Assembly (NCBI RefSeq): GCF_900101755.1
Contig: NZ_FNAE01000005.1
Coordinates: 1-64,000 of the forward strand
From: Ectopseudomonas alcaliphila
GTDB taxonomy: Bacteria; Pseudomonadota; Gammaproteobacteria; Pseudomonadales; Pseudomonadaceae
Reading direction: 5' to 3'
Length of the DNA stretch: 64,000 bases
The notes beneath the pieces are model-generated. The model searched no databases, had not been told where the DNA came from, and saw nothing but the letters and a program-made list of their open reading frames with translations. Each line of letters begins with the position of its first letter. Positions within the stretch are counted from its first letter, which is position 1. This document shows, in pieces, positions 37,043 through 49,620 of the stretch. The position numbers were made by a program, and so were the translations under genes.

Positions 37043-37804
37043 CTAGCGAATCCCTCGACGCTGGCGAATCAACGCGTAAGCCTGATGCAGTTGTCGCGTG
37101 GTGTCGGTGGCTTCACGAATGCGCTCAGGCGAGGCGCCGGAGCCGGCCAGCTTGTCCGGGTGATGCCGACTGAGCAGCCGTCGGTAGGCGCGCTTGATCT
37201 GCTCAGGCTCGCTGCCTTCACTCACGCCCAACAGACGCAGCGCCTCCTGGTAACTGCCGCCAGCCGGTGCCGGCTGCTGACTGCGGCGCGGCGCGTATTC
37301 CTCGCCCAGACTATCGAGCCGGGCACTGTCCCAGCCAAGCCACTTGCCCCAGAGCAGGATCAACTCATGCTCACTGGCCGATACCCGCCCGTCGACCCAG
37401 GCCATGCGCCAGCAGGCCCGCAGCATGGCATCCGCGCGGTCGCGCTGACGCTGCAGGGGCGCACGCAGGTTGTCACGCCCGGTCTTGCCACGGGCGAAGG
37501 CTTCGATGGCGCGCCGCTGAGCGACGGGGTTCAATCCGAGCCGTTGCATTTCCGAACGCGCCTGCTGGATATGACTCTGCACTACCCGGCCGTCGCTCTT
37601 GGCCAGACGCCCCAGCATCAGAAACAGCAAATCATCATCCGCCGGTGCCGCACGGCCGCCCAACCGCTCGCGCAGATTGTCCCAGCCATGCAGGCGCAGA
37701 CGGCGATCCAGCACCTGCCCGAGCAGACCGCCAAGCAAAGCACCTGGGATGCTGGCCAGGGCGAGCCCGGCCGCTGCCCCGAGCATGGTGGCCGGCCACA
37801 ACAC
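37043..37804 (-). CDS. DjlA-like membrane co-chaperone with TerB and J domains
   Basis: A 253-residue protein: N-terminal glycine-rich membrane helix (about 5-30), a TerB-like helical domain (about 55-165), and a C-terminal J domain with the HPD motif (RHHPDKL). J domains stimulate DnaK ATPase activity. The GTG start at 37804 directly follows the murU stop; ATG 37786 is an alternative that keeps most of the helix. Third gene of amgK-murU-this gene. Confidence 0.85.
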   Translation of the reverse strand: MLWPATMLGAAAGLALASIPGALLGGLLGQVLDRRLRLHGWDNLRERLGGRAAPADDDLLFLMLGRLAKSDGRVVQSHIQQARSEMQRLGLNPVAQRRAIEAFARGKTGRDNLRAPLQRQRDRADAMLRACWRMAWVDGRVSASEHELILLWGKWLGWDSARLDSLGEEYAPRRSQQPAPAGGSYQEALRLLGVSEGSEPEQIKRAYRRLLSRHHPDKLAGSGASPERIREATDTTRQLHQAYALIRQRRGIR

Positions 37805-39498
<1,694 letters not shown>

Positions 39499-39622
39499 CA
39501 AGGGGTCTCCGACGGCGCTAGCCGTTGCGCGGGTCATGCTTTATTATCCAGCATCTTTTTCAGCCCATCGAGAGGCGTGCGGCCCCTGGGCCGATAGCGC
39601 GCAGGAAGCCCGGACTAACAAG

Positions 39623-42451
39623 ATGGCAGTAAAATACCCCGCGTTCCGCAAGAAATTCCCGCTGCTGGTCACCGGCAGCCTCCTGGCCTTACAGCCCGCG
39701 TTCAGCCTACAGTCCTTTGCCGCCGAGCAATACGATTGCCAGGCGTCGCCCACGGGCGGCTGGGCCTGCGCGCCGAAATCCGCGGCCAGCGCCCTGCCTC
39801 CGCGCCCGGTGCACAGCCGTGATGCTGTCAGCAGCGGTGGCTCGAGCAGCACGGCCGTAGCCAAGCAGGATGCCGCCCCGGTACTGGTCACCGAGAGCAA
39901 GGGCCGCGCCCTCACCTCGCGCAGCCCTGACTACAGTCACTTGGACTGGGTACCGCGCGATAAGTTGACTGCCGCGCAGCTGGCCGAGGCCGGTCCTTAC
40001 TGCGCAGGCGCCTACGTCGAGCCACTGCGTCCGGGCATGGATGACACCACGCCGCTGAACGAGTCGCCGATGTTCGTTTCCGCCAAAGCCTCACGCTTCG
40101 AGCAGGAAAAGCAGATCGCCACCCTCGCCGGTGATGTGGTCCTGCGCCAGTCCGGCATGCAGGTCGAGGCCGACGAAGCCAGCCTGCACCAGACGGAAAA
40201 CCGTGGTGAGCTGGTCGGTAACGTACGCCTGCGCGACAAGGGCATGCTGGTGGTCGGCGACCGCGCCGAACTGCAGCTGGATAACGGCGAAGCGCGTATC
40301 GACAATGCCGAATACGTGATGCACCAGGCCCACGTGCGCGGCAGCGCGCTCTACGCCAAGCGCGAAGAAACCGCGATCATCCGCCTCAAGGATGGTACCT
40401 ACACCCGTTGCGAACCGGGCGACAATGCCTGGCACCTGAAGGGCAACAACGTCACCCTGAACCCGGCGACCGGCTTCGGTACCGCGACCAACGTGACGCT
40501 GCGGGTCAAGGACATTCCGGTGTTCTACACCCCGTACATCTACTTCCCCATCGACGACCGTCGCCAGTCCGGCTTCCTGCCACCAAGCATCGGCACGTCG
40601 AGCAGCAACGGCTTCTCGCTGCAAACGCCGTACTACTTCAACCTGGCACCGAACTACGACGCCACGCTGTACCCGACCTACATGGCCAAACGCGGCCTGC
40701 TGATGGAGGGTGAGTTCCGCTACCTGACCGAGAGCAGCGAAGGCCAGGTCGGTGGTGCATGGCTGAACGACAGCGAAGACGAGCGCAAACTGCAGTCCGA
40801 GTACGAAGATCAGCGCTGGATGTACAGCTGGCAACACAAGCAAGGGCTGAACTCGCGCCTGCTCGCCGAAGTCGACTACACCGACATCAGCGACCCGTAC
40901 TACTTCCAGGACCTCGATACCGATCTGGGCATCGACAAGCAAACCTACGTCGACCAGCGCGGCACCCTGACCTATCGCGGTGACAGCTATACCGCACGCC
41001 TGAACGTGCATGCGTATGAACTGGCCAACATCACCGATGTGACGCCATACGATCGCCTGCCGCAGATCACCCTGGACGGCAAGCTGCCGTTCAATCCGGG
41101 CGGCCTGGACTTCACCTACGGCACCGAATACGTGCGCTTCGATCGCAACCTGCGCTCCGGCTTTTTCACTGACAAAGACGGCGTAACCGGCCGCCCGCAG
41201 GACCTCTGGTACGACGAACGCCTGACCGGCCTGAACCGTGCGGATGGCGAACGCCTGCACCTGGAGCCTGGCGTCAGCCTGCCGCTGAACTGGAGCTGGG
41301 GCTTCATCAAACCTCAGGTGAAATATCTGCAGACGCAGTACCAGGTAAACCTGGACGGTCGGGGCAAGGCTGATATTGCTGGCGCTACAAACGATCCCGA
41401 CGACCTGAACCGCCAGTGGTTCGGCGTCGACTACAAGCGCTCACCCAACCGTGGCGTCGGTATGTTCAGCGTCGACAGCGGCCTGTATTTCGACCGCAAC
41501 ACCCAGCTGTTCGGCAAGGATTTCCGCCAGACTCTGGAACCGCGCGCCTTCTATCTCTATGTGCCGGAAGAAGACCAGACCGATATCCCGGTGTTCGACA
41601 CGGGCGAACCGACCTTCAGCTACGCCTCGCTGTGGCGTGAAAACCGCTTCAGCGGCAAGGATCGCATCGGTGACGAGAACAAGCTGTCGCTGGGTGTGAC
41701 CAGTCGCTGGATCGAGCCGAACGGTTTCGAACGTCAGCGCTTCAGCATCGGCCAGGCCTTCTACTTCGAAGACCGCAAGGTTCAACTACCGGGTATCGAT
41801 TATCGTGCCCGCCAGGAAGCCACCGCCGACGTGTCGCCTTACGCGCTGGAGTACCTGTATCGCTTCAACCGCGACTGGCGCTTCTCCTCGACCTTCAACT
41901 GGGATCCGGACCAGCACGCCACCCGTTCGGGCAGCGCAATGTTCCATTACCAGCCGGAAGACAATCCGAACAAGATCGTCAACTTCGGCTATCGCTATCG
42001 TAACGACACCGTACGTTACGACCGCGACAGCGGTACCTGGACGACCAACCCGGACTACGGCAGCTCGACCCTTGCCGACGGTTCGCCGAACCCGAACTAC
42101 ATCAAGAACTACTACAAGATCGACCAGCATGACTTCTCCGTCATCTGGCCGCTGGCTCCGCAGTGGAGCCTGATCTCGCGCTGGCAGTACGACTATGGCC
42201 GCAACCGTACCCTCGAAGCCTTCGGTGGTTTCGAATACGACAGCTGCTGCTGGAAGCTGCGCCTGATCAACCGCTACTGGATCGATTACGACGAAGTCAG
42301 CCTCGACCCATCGCGCAACGACGAGCCGGACCGCGGCATCTTCCTGCAGATCGTCCTCAAGGGCCTCGGCGGCGTTGTTGGCAACAAGGTGGAAACTTTC
42401 CTCGACCAAGGCATTCAAGGTTACCGTGAACGTGAAGACCAAGCTTTCTGA
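39623..42451 (+). CDS. lptD: LPS-assembly protein LptD
   Basis: Outer-membrane beta-barrel that inserts lipopolysaccharide into the outer leaflet, with LptE. The 942-residue protein has a signal peptide (to about residue 34), an N-terminal extension with C39 and C49, an OstA/jellyroll domain (about 150-280), and a large C-terminal barrel. Adjacent C875-C876 (DSCCWKL) match the paired cysteines that form inter-domain disulfides. The ATG 39623 has only a distant AGGAAG. It overlaps surA by 26 bases. Confidence 0.96.
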   Translation: MAVKYPAFRKKFPLLVTGSLLALQPAFSLQSFAAEQYDCQASPTGGWACAPKSAASALPPRPVHSRDAVSSGGSSSTAVAKQDAAPVLVTESKGRALTSRSPDYSHLDWVPRDKLTAAQLAEAGPYCAGAYVEPLRPGMDDTTPLNESPMFVSAKASRFEQEKQIATLAGDVVLRQSGMQVEADEASLHQTENRGELVGNVRLRDKGMLVVGDRAELQLDNGEARIDNAEYVMHQAHVRGSALYAKREETAIIRLKDGTYTRCEPGDNAWHLKGNNVTLNPATGFGTATNVTLRVKDIPVFYTPYIYFPIDDRRQSGFLPPSIGTSSSNGFSLQTPYYFNLAPNYDATLYPTYMAKRGLLMEGEFRYLTESSEGQVGGAWLNDSEDERKLQSEYEDQRWMYSWQHKQGLNSRLLAEVDYTDISDPYYFQDLDTDLGIDKQTYVDQRGTLTYRGDSYTARLNVHAYELANITDVTPYDRLPQITLDGKLPFNPGGLDFTYGTEYVRFDRNLRSGFFTDKDGVTGRPQDLWYDERLTGLNRADGERLHLEPGVSLPLNWSWGFIKPQVKYLQTQYQVNLDGRGKADIAGATNDPDDLNRQWFGVDYKRSPNRGVGMFSVDSGLYFDRNTQLFGKDFRQTLEPRAFYLYVPEEDQTDIPVFDTGEPTFSYASLWRENRFSGKDRIGDENKLSLGVTSRWIEPNGFERQRFSIGQAFYFEDRKVQLPGIDYRARQEATADVSPYALEYLYRFNRDWRFSSTFNWDPDQHATRSGSAMFHYQPEDNPNKIVNFGYRYRNDTVRYDRDSGTWTTNPDYGSSTLADGSPNPNYIKNYYKIDQHDFSVIWPLAPQWSLISRWQYDYGRNRTLEAFGGFEYDSCCWKLRLINRYWIDYDEVSLDPSRNDEPDRGIFLQIVLKGLGGVVGNKVETFLDQGIQGYREREDQAF

Positions 42452-43724
42452 TCGCCTGCGCCCCCTGCTATTGGGCGCAGCACTGCTGGCGGCAACGGCT
42501 CAGGCCCAGGTTCGCCCACTGGATCGCGTCGTGGCCATCGTCGACAACGACGTGGTCATGCAGAGCCAACTCGAAGCTCGCCTGCGTGAAGTGCAACAAA
42601 CCATCGACAAGCGCGGCGGTGCCCTGCCGCCCGAGAACGTACTCAGCCAGCAGGTGCTCGAGCGTCTGATCATCGAGAACATCCAGCTGCAGATCGGCGA
42701 CCGCTCCGGCATTCGTATCACCGACGAAGAGCTGAACCAGGCCATGGGCACCATCGCCCAGCGCAACGGCATGAGCCTGGAGCAGTTCCGCGAAGCGCTG
42801 GCACGTGACGGCCTGTCCTATGCCGATGCCCGTGATCAGGTGCGCCGCGAGATGGTCATCAGCCGTGTCCGCCAGCGCCGCGTGGCAGAACGCATCCAGG
42901 TCACCGATCAGGAAGTGCAGAACTTCCTCGCCTCTGACCTGGGCAAGATGCAGCTGTCGGAAGAGTTCCGTCTGGCCAATATCCTGATCCCGGTATCCGA
43001 GGGTGCCTCCTCCAGCGAAATCCAGGCGGCTGACCGTCAGGCGCAGGAGGTGTATCAGCAACTGCAACAAGGCGCAGACTTCGCCCAACTGGCGATTTCC
43101 CGCTCCGCCAGTGAAACCGCCCTGGAAGGCGGCGAGATGGGCTGGCGTAAAGCCGGTCAGCTGCCGCCACCGTTCGACAACATGATCAGCCAGCTGAATC
43201 CAGGCGAAGTCACCGAGCCGGTGCGCACGCCGGGCGGCTTCATCATCCTCAAGTTGATCGAGAAGCGCGGTGGCGACACCCAGGTGCGTGACGAAGTGCA
43301 TGTTCGCCACATCCTGATCAAGCCCAGCGAGATTCGCAGCGAAGAAGAAACCCGTCGCCTGGTCGAGCGCCTGTATCAGCGCATTGTCGATGGTGAGGAC
43401 TTCGCCGAACTGGCGAAGAGCTTCTCCGAAGACCCGGGTTCTGCGCTCAACGGCGGCGATCTGAACTGGATCGACCCCAACGCGCTGGTGCCCGAGTTCC
43501 GTGAAGTGATGAACAACACCGCCAGCGGCGAACTGTCCAAGCCGTTCAAGAGCCCTTACGGCTGGCACGTGCTGCAGGTCATGGGCCGCCGCGCCACTGA
43601 CAGCAGCGCGCAGTTCCGCGAGCAACAGGCCGCAAACGTGCTGCGTAACCGCAAGTACGACGAGGAACTGCAGGCCTGGCTGCGCCAGATCCGCGACGAA
43701 GCCTACGTCGAGACCAAGCTGTAA
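42426..43724 (+). CDS. surA: Periplasmic peptidyl-prolyl isomerase SurA
   Basis: Chaperone for outer-membrane proteins, LptD among them. About 432 residues: signal peptide ending at AQA-Q, SurA N-domain, and two parvulin domains (about 175-275 and 285-385). The GTG at 42426 is chosen since it gives a normal signal peptide; ATG 42375 would place 17 more residues before it. Overlap with the lptD end implies coupling of client and chaperone. Confidence 0.94.
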   Translation: MNVKTKLSDRLRPLLLGAALLAATAQAQVRPLDRVVAIVDNDVVMQSQLEARLREVQQTIDKRGGALPPENVLSQQVLERLIIENIQLQIGDRSGIRITDEELNQAMGTIAQRNGMSLEQFREALARDGLSYADARDQVRREMVISRVRQRRVAERIQVTDQEVQNFLASDLGKMQLSEEFRLANILIPVSEGASSSEIQAADRQAQEVYQQLQQGADFAQLAISRSASETALEGGEMGWRKAGQLPPPFDNMISQLNPGEVTEPVRTPGGFIILKLIEKRGGDTQVRDEVHVRHILIKPSEIRSEEETRRLVERLYQRIVDGEDFAELAKSFSEDPGSALNGGDLNWIDPNALVPEFREVMNNTASGELSKPFKSPYGWHVLQVMGRRATDSSAQFREQQAANVLRNRKYDEELQAWLRQIRDEAYVETKL

Positions 43725-43741
43725 TAGCGGTATCGATCAGC

Positions 43742-43768
43742 AAAGCCCGGCCCAGCGCCGGGCTTTTT
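43742..43768 (+). terminator. Intrinsic terminator after surA
   Basis: AAAGCCCGGC (43742-43751) pairs with GCCGGGCTTT (43757-43766) around a five-base loop, and the T run continues two bases further before CGTTATT. It ends the lptD-surA message or gives partial read-through into pdxA. Confidence 0.88.
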
Positions 43769-43821
43769 CGTTATTGGCCAGGCAGCGTAAACTGACGCCC
43801 CAGCCCGTATAGAGAGCGACC

Positions 43822-44817
43822 ATGACTGTGCAGCAATGCTTTGCCCTCACACCAGGCGAGCCCGCCGGCATCGGCCCCGATCTCTGCCTACTGCTGGCGC
43901 AGATGGCGCAGCCTGCACCACTGGTGGCTATCGCCAGTCGCGAGCTGCTGGCTGAGCGCGCCAAGCAGCTGGGGCTGAATATCGAACTGCTGGGCGTCGG
44001 CCCGCAAGGATGGCCTGATCGTCCTGCCGCAGCGGGCGCTCTGTACGTCTGGGATACTCCACTGGCAGTCACGGTCGAGCCCGGCAAGCTGGCACCAGCC
44101 AACGCTGCCTACGTGCTGGAGACCCTCACCCGCGCGGGCCAGGGCTGCCTGGACGGCACGTTCGCCGGGATGATCACCGCCCCCGTGCACAAGGGCGTGA
44201 TCAACCAGGCCGGTATCGCCTTCTCCGGCCACACCGAGTTTCTCGCCGAACTCACCCACACCCAGCAGGTGGTGATGATGCTGGCGACCCGCGGCTTGCG
44301 CGTGGCGCTGGTCACCACGCACCTGCCGCTGAAAGACGTCGCGGCCGCCATTACGGCCGAACGCCTGGAGCGCGTTATCCGCATCCTGCATGCCGATCTG
44401 CAAAGCAAGTTCGGTATTGCCGAGCCGCGCATCCTGGTCTGCGGGCTCAATCCACATGCGGGCGAAGGTGGTCATCTGGGCCGCGAGGAAATCGAGATCA
44501 TCGAACCGACGCTGGAGCGCATGCGCACTCAAGGCGTGAACCTGATCGGCCCGCTGCCGGCCGACACCCTGTTCACCCCCAAGTATCTCGAACATGCCGA
44601 TGCGGTGCTGGCCATGTACCACGACCAGGGACTGCCCGTGCTCAAGTTCAAGGGCTTCGGCGCGGCGCTCAACGTCACGCTGGGCCTGCCGATCATCCGC
44701 ACCTCGGTGGATCACGGTACCGCCCTGGATCTGGCCGGCACTGGCAAGGTGGATATCGGCAGCCTGCAGGTGGCGCTGGAAACCGCCTACCAGATGGCCG
44801 CCAACCGCACGGAGTGA
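43822..44817 (+). CDS. pdxA: 4-hydroxythreonine-4-phosphate dehydrogenase
   Basis: NAD-dependent step of pyridoxal phosphate synthesis. The 331-residue protein shows [11 protein letters not shown] at the start, [10 protein letters not shown] with a metal histidine, and the [12 protein letters not shown] and [10 protein letters not shown] motifs. Gene order pdxA-rsmA-apaG-apaH is classical for gamma-proteobacteria. Confidence 0.96.
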   Translation: MTVQQCFALTPGEPAGIGPDLCLLLAQMAQPAPLVAIASRELLAERAKQLGLNIELLGVGPQGWPDRPAAAGALYVWDTPLAVTVEPGKLAPANAAYVLETLTRAGQGCLDGTFAGMITAPVHKGVINQAGIAFSGHTEFLAELTHTQQVVMMLATRGLRVALVTTHLPLKDVAAAITAERLERVIRILHADLQSKFGIAEPRILVCGLNPHAGEGGHLGREEIEIIEPTLERMRTQGVNLIGPLPADTLFTPKYLEHADAVLAMYHDQGLPVLKFKGFGAALNVTLGLPIIRTSVDHGTALDLAGTGKVDIGSLQVALETAYQMAANRTE

Positions 44818-44930
44818 ACCACTGAGGCCGCAGCCCGCGCCCGCGGCGCCATTCGCTGGTAGACTGTGCGACTTTCTTTTTTGCATCCAGCCTCGAGCGC
44901 CACGCCTCGAGGCGCTCCGCGGAGCCGCAC

Positions 44931-45740
44931 ATGTCCGAATACCAACACCGCGCGCGCAAGCGCTTCGGCCAGAACTTCCTGCATGATGCCGGGGTGATCG
45001 ACCGTATCCTGCGCGCCATTCGCGCCAAGGAAGGCGAGCATCTGCTGGAAATCGGCCCAGGTCAGGGTGCCATTACCGAGGGTTTGCTCGGCAGCGGCGC
45101 GCAGCTCGACGTGATCGAACTCGACCTCGACCTGATTCCCATCCTGCAGGGAAAGTTCGGTGACAATCCGCGCTTTCGCCTGAATCAGGGCGACGCCCTG
45201 AAGTTCGACTTCGCCCGCCTCGAGGCGGCGCCGCGCAGCCTGCGCGTAGTCGGCAACCTGCCCTACAACATCTCCACACCGCTGATTTTCCACCTGCTGG
45301 ACAACGCACCGCTGATTCGCGACATGCATTTCATGCTGCAGAAGGAAGTGGTCGAGCGCATGGCCGCCGGCCCTGGCGGCGGTGATTGGGGGCGGCTGTC
45401 GATCATGGTGCAGTACCACTGCCGCGTGGAGCATCTGTTCAACGTTGGCCCCGGCGCCTTCAACCCGCCGCCCAAGGTCGACTCGGCCATCGTCCGCCTG
45501 GTGCCGCATGAAATCCTGCCACACCCGGCCAAGGACCATCGCCTGCTCGAGCGCGTCGTGCGTGAAGCCTTCAACCAGCGCCGCAAGACCCTGCGCAACA
45601 CGCTCAAGCAGTTGCTGCCCGCCGCGGCCATCGAAGCCGCAGGCGTCGACGGCAGCCTGCGCCCCGAGCAGCTGGATCTGGCCGCCTTCGTCCGCCTGGC
45701 CGACCAGCTGGCCCTGCAGCCTTCGGCCGAGCAGGTCTAA
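44931..45740 (+). CDS. rsmA: 16S rRNA dimethyladenosine transferase
   Basis: Also called KsgA; dimethylates two adjacent adenosines near the 3' end of 16S rRNA. The 269-residue protein has the SAM-binding [14 protein letters not shown] and the catalytic NLPYNIS motif. It lies 113 bases after pdxA. Confidence 0.97.
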   Translation: MSEYQHRARKRFGQNFLHDAGVIDRILRAIRAKEGEHLLEIGPGQGAITEGLLGSGAQLDVIELDLDLIPILQGKFGDNPRFRLNQGDALKFDFARLEAAPRSLRVVGNLPYNISTPLIFHLLDNAPLIRDMHFMLQKEVVERMAAGPGGGDWGRLSIMVQYHCRVEHLFNVGPGAFNPPPKVDSAIVRLVPHEILPHPAKDHRLLERVVREAFNQRRKTLRNTLKQLLPAAAIEAAGVDGSLRPEQLDLAAFVRLADQLALQPSAEQV

Positions 45741-45769
45741 ACTGCAATCACGCTCAACGGATTCTTCGC

Positions 45770-46150
45770 ATGTCCGACCCTCGCTATCAGATCGACGTCA
45801 GCGTCACCACCCGCTACCTGGCCGCGCAGTCGCAGCCGGAGCAGAACCGCTACGCGTTCTCCTACACCGTGACCATCGTCAATAACGGCGAGTTGCCCGC
45901 TCAACTGCTGTCGCGCCACTGGATCATCACCGATGGCGACGGGCGAGTGCAGGAAGTACGTGGCGCTGGGGTGATCGGCCAGCAGCCGCATATCGAACCC
46001 GGCGCCAGCCACACGTACAGCAGCGGTACGGTCATGGCCACTCAGGTCGGCACCATGCAGGGCAGCTACCAGATGCTCGCCGAAGACGGAAAACGCTTCG
46101 ACGCGACCATCGCCCCGTTCCGTCTGGCGGTGCCCGGAGCGCTGCACTGA
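45770..46150 (+). CDS. apaG: Co2+/Mg2+ efflux-type protein ApaG
   Basis: Small fibronectin-III-like protein of 126 residues. The [17 protein letters not shown] and [11 protein letters not shown] blocks are family hallmarks. Molecular role is unsettled despite the traditional link with cobalt and magnesium. Its TGA overlaps the apaH ATG by one base. Confidence 0.94.
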   Translation: MSDPRYQIDVSVTTRYLAAQSQPEQNRYAFSYTVTIVNNGELPAQLLSRHWIITDGDGRVQEVRGAGVIGQQPHIEPGASHTYSSGTVMATQVGTMQGSYQMLAEDGKRFDATIAPFRLAVPGALH

Positions 46151-46968
46151 TGGCCGTCTACGCCGTCGGCGACCTGCAGGGCTGCCTGAAACCGCTCCAG
46201 TGCCTGCTCGAACAAGTGTCTTTCGATGCGCAGCACGACCAGCTCTGGCTGGTCGGCGACCTGGTCAATCGCGGCCCGCAATCGCTGGAAACCCTGCGCT
46301 TTCTCTACTCCATTCGCCATGCGGTCACCTGCGTGCTGGGCAACCACGACCTGCACCTGCTGGCCGCAGCGCACAATGTCGAACGTCTGAAGAAGGGCGA
46401 CACCCTGCGCGAGATTCTCGACGCGCCGGACCGCAACGACCTGCTCGACTGGCTGCGCATGCAGAAGCTGGTTCACCACGACGCCGAACGCAAAGTGACC
46501 CTGGTACATGCCGGTATCCCCCCGCAATGGACACTGAGCAAGGCACTGCGCCGCGCAGCCGAAGTCGAAGAAGCCTTGCGTGACGATGCCCGCCTGCCGC
46601 TGTTTCTCGATGGCATGTACGGTAACGAGCCGGCCAAGTGGAGCAAGGACCTGCATGGCGTGACCCGCCTGCGGGTGATCACCAACTACTTCACCCGCAT
46701 GCGCTTCTGCAGAGCCGACGGCACGCTGGATCTGAAGAGCAAGGAGGGTGTTGGCAGCGCCCCACCCGGCTTCGCCCCCTGGTTCAGCCATCCGCAGCGC
46801 AAGATGCGCGGTGAGAAGATCATCTTCGGTCACTGGGCAGCGCTGGAAGGCCACTGCCAGGAGCCGGGCCTCTACGCACTGGATACCGGATGCGTCTGGG
46901 GCGGTGCGATGACCCTGCTCGATGTCGACAGCGGAGTACTTCACCGCTGCACCTGTCCCAAGGAATGA
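46150..46968 (+). CDS. apaH: Symmetrical bis(5'-nucleosyl)-tetraphosphatase
   Basis: Cleaves Ap4A to two ADP and removes Np4 caps from RNA. The 272-residue calcineurin-like phosphoesterase has [14 protein letters not shown] and GNHD metal motifs and a late GHWAALEG block. Coupled to apaG. Confidence 0.96.
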   Translation: MAVYAVGDLQGCLKPLQCLLEQVSFDAQHDQLWLVGDLVNRGPQSLETLRFLYSIRHAVTCVLGNHDLHLLAAAHNVERLKKGDTLREILDAPDRNDLLDWLRMQKLVHHDAERKVTLVHAGIPPQWTLSKALRRAAEVEEALRDDARLPLFLDGMYGNEPAKWSKDLHGVTRLRVITNYFTRMRFCRADGTLDLKSKEGVGSAPPGFAPWFSHPQRKMRGEKIIFGHWAALEGHCQEPGLYALDTGCVWGGAMTLLDVDSGVLHRCTCPKE

Positions 46969-47009
46969 GCGCCAGAGGCGCCCCCACGCATCACTCGAAG
47001 GCACCGAAC

Positions 47010-47339
47010 ATGAGCGAATTCAAGCGTATTTCCCCACAGCAGGCGCAGGAACTGCGCACCCAGGGCGCCGTCGTGGTCGACATTCGCGACCCACAGAGCT
47101 TCGCCAGTGGCCATATCAGCGGCTCGCGTCACCTCGACAACCACTCGCTGCATGACTTCATTACCCATGCCGATCTCGATGCGCCCCTGATCGTCTCCTG
47201 CTACCACGGCAACTCCAGCCAGGGCGCAGCGGCCTATCTGGTCGGCCAGGGCTTCTCTGAGGTGTACAGCCTCGACGGCGGTTTCGAGCTGTGGCACGCC
47301 ACTTACCCGAGCGAAACGGCGCAAAGCAGCGAAGAATAA
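47010..47339 (+). CDS. glpE: Thiosulfate sulfurtransferase GlpE (single rhodanese domain)
   Basis: Cytoplasmic sulfurtransferase of 109 residues. The active loop CYHGNSS holds the catalytic cysteine; [12 protein letters not shown] is the rhodanese entry motif. The ATG 47010 is chosen as the frame upstream is inside apaH. As in PAO1 it follows apaH and precedes prkA. Confidence 0.93.
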   Translation: MSEFKRISPQQAQELRTQGAVVVDIRDPQSFASGHISGSRHLDNHSLHDFITHADLDAPLIVSCYHGNSSQGAAAYLVGQGFSEVYSLDGGFELWHATYPSETAQSSEE

Positions 47340-47424
47340 ATTTCTTCAGGCGGCAAGCCGCGCCCGCTCTGGCCTGCCGCCACTTCCCGACGTACGGTAA
47401 CATCCAGTTATCGTTACCCAGCCC

Positions 47425-47451
47425 TTGACCCTCGGCAGAACGAACTATTCT
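47425..47451 (+). promoter_or_regulatory. Candidate promoter of prkA, RpoS-like -10
   Basis: TTGACC (47425-47430) and CTATTCT (47445-47451), followed by GTTA. The -10 with a C before TATTCT is close to the stationary-phase (RpoS) CTATACT form; spacing of about 15 bases is short for sigma-70. The prkA operon is RpoS-dependent in P. aeruginosa. The 284-base gap 47340-47623 shows nothing else apart from a weak GGCGGCA/TGCCGCC pairing after glpE. Confidence 0.45.
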
Positions 47452-47623
47452 GTTACTCAGGCCATCCCACTCAAGGTAGAGCCGGCCAACCGGCATCGGG
47501 CCATCGGTAACGACTTTTAGGTTTTGGGGGATTCTTCCCGACTTGTCTCTAAGCCGGAGTTACCCAGCACCTGCACGCACGACCGATCCCGAGCCAGCTT
47601 TCAGCATCGAGCGAGGTGAAGTC

Positions 47624-49546
47624 ATGAGCATTTTCAGTCACTTCCAACAACGTTTCGAGGCGACCCGCCAGGAGGAGTACTCGCTGCAGGAGTACCTCGA
47701 ACTGTGCAAACAGGATCGCAGCGCCTACGCCACTGCGGCCGAGCGCCTGCTGATGGCCATTGGCGAGCCGGAATTGCTGGACACCTCCAGCGATTCACGC
47801 CTGTCACGCATCTTTTCCAACAAGGTGATCCGCCGTTATCCGGCCTTCGCCGACTTCCATGGCATGGAAGAGTGCATCGACCAGATCGTCTCCTACTTCC
47901 GCCATGCCGCTCAGGGCCTGGAAGAGAAGAAGCAGATCCTCTATCTGCTGGGCCCGGTGGGCGGTGGTAAATCCTCGCTGGCCGAGAAGCTCAAGCAATT
48001 GATGGAGAAGGTGCCCTTCTACGCCATCAAGGGCTCGCCGGTATTCGAGTCGCCGCTGGGGCTGTTCAACGCCACCGAAGACGGCGCCATCCTCGAAGAG
48101 GATTACGGCATCCCACGGCGCTACCTCAGCTCGATCATGTCGCCCTGGGCCACCAAGCGTCTGCAGGAGTTCGGCGGCGACATCAGCCAGTTCCGCGTGG
48201 TCAAGCTATACCCGTCGATCCTCAACCAGATCGCCGTGGCCAAGACCGAACCAGGCGATGAGAACAACCAGGACATCTCCGCCCTGGTCGGCAAGGTGGA
48301 TATCCGCAAACTGGAAGAATTCCCGCAGAACGACGCCGACGCCTACAGCTACTCGGGCGCGCTGTGCCGGGCCAACCAGGGCCTGATGGAATTCGTCGAG
48401 ATGTTCAAGGCGCCGATCAAGGTGCTGCACCCCTTGCTCACCGCTACCCAGGAGGGCAACTACAACAGCACCGAAGGCCTCGGCGCGATTCCCTACAGCG
48501 GCATTCTGCTGGCTCACTCCAACGAGTCCGAGTGGCACAGCTTCCGCAACAACAAGAACAACGAGGCCTTCATCGACCGTATCTATATCGTCAAGGTGCC
48601 GTACTGCCTGCGCGTGACCGACGAGATCAAGATCTACGACAAGCTGCTGATCAACAGCTCGCTGGCCAAGGCCCATTGCGCGCCGGACACCCTGAAGATG
48701 CTCGCTCAGTTCTCCACCCTGTCGCGCCTGAAGGAGCCGGAGAACTCCAACATCTATTCGAAGATGCGCGTCTACGACGGCGAGAACCTCAAGGACACCG
48801 ACCCGAAAGCCAAGTCGATCCAGGAGTACCGCGACAGCGCGGGTGTCGATGAGGGCATGAACGGCCTGTCGACCCGCTTCGCCTTCAAGATTCTGTCCAA
48901 GGTATTCAACTTCGATCCGCACGAAATCGCCGCCAACCCGGTGCACCTGTTGTACGTGCTGGAGCAGCAGATCGAGCAGGAGCAGTTCCCCGCCGAGGTG
49001 CGCGAGCGCTACCTGCGCTACATCAAGGAGTACCTGGCGCCGCGCTATATCGAGTTCATCGGCAAGGAAATCCAGACCGCTTATCTGGAGTCCTACAGCG
49101 AATACGGGCAGAACATCTTCGACCGCTACGTGCTGTACGCCGACTTCTGGATTCAGGATCAGGAGTACCGCGACCCGGAGACCGGCGAGATCCTCAACCG
49201 CGTGGCGCTCAACGAGGAGCTGGAAAAAATCGAGAAACCGGCCGGCATCAGCAACCCGAAGGACTTCCGCAACGAGATCGTCAACTTCGTGCTGCGCGCC
49301 CGCGCCAACAACAACGGCAAGAACCCCACCTGGCTCAGCTACGAGAAGCTGCGCGTGGTGATCGAGAAAAAAATGTTCTCCAACACCGAGGATCTGCTCC
49401 CGGTCATCAGCTTCAACGCCAAGGGCAGCAAGGAGGATCAGCAGAAGCACAACGACTTCGTCAAACGCATGGTCGAGCGCGGCTACACCGAGAAGCAGGT
49501 GCGCCTGCTGTCGGAGTGGTACCTGCGGGTTCGCAAGTCTCAGTAA
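47624..49546 (+). CDS. prkA: PrkA family serine protein kinase (YeaG)
   Basis: AAA+ protein kinase of 640 residues. Walker A GPVGGGKS is at 110-117, with a kinase-like C-terminal domain. The E. coli homolog YeaG acts with YeaH in nutrient-stress adaptation. ATG 47624 has AGGTG upstream; 27 open codons before it lack family sequence. First of prkA-yeaH-spoVR, a conserved stationary-phase module. Confidence 0.94.
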   Translation: MSIFSHFQQRFEATRQEEYSLQEYLELCKQDRSAYATAAERLLMAIGEPELLDTSSDSRLSRIFSNKVIRRYPAFADFHGMEECIDQIVSYFRHAAQGLEEKKQILYLLGPVGGGKSSLAEKLKQLMEKVPFYAIKGSPVFESPLGLFNATEDGAILEEDYGIPRRYLSSIMSPWATKRLQEFGGDISQFRVVKLYPSILNQIAVAKTEPGDENNQDISALVGKVDIRKLEEFPQNDADAYSYSGALCRANQGLMEFVEMFKAPIKVLHPLLTATQEGNYNSTEGLGAIPYSGILLAHSNESEWHSFRNNKNNEAFIDRIYIVKVPYCLRVTDEIKIYDKLLINSSLAKAHCAPDTLKMLAQFSTLSRLKEPENSNIYSKMRVYDGENLKDTDPKAKSIQEYRDSAGVDEGMNGLSTRFAFKILSKVFNFDPHEIAANPVHLLYVLEQQIEQEQFPAEVRERYLRYIKEYLAPRYIEFIGKEIQTAYLESYSEYGQNIFDRYVLYADFWIQDQEYRDPETGEILNRVALNEELEKIEKPAGISNPKDFRNEIVNFVLRARANNNGKNPTWLSYEKLRVVIEKKMFSNTEDLLPVISFNAKGSKEDQQKHNDFVKRMVERGYTEKQVRLLSEWYLRVRKSQ

Positions 49547-49551
49547 GCCCT

Positions 49552-49576
49552 ACCCGGCGCGCGGCGCGCGCCGGGT
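49552..49576 (+). other. Hairpin between prkA and yeaH
   Basis: ACCCGGCGCGC (49552-49562) pairs perfectly with GCGCGCCGGGT (49566-49576) around a three-base loop, five bases after the prkA stop. No T-tract follows, so it may protect the prkA 3' end or lower read-through into yeaH rather than end transcription. Confidence 0.7.
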
Positions 49577-49620
49577 CATTCGCTGCTCGCCCGTAGCCAC
49601 GGGCGGGCTAGGGAGACGTC

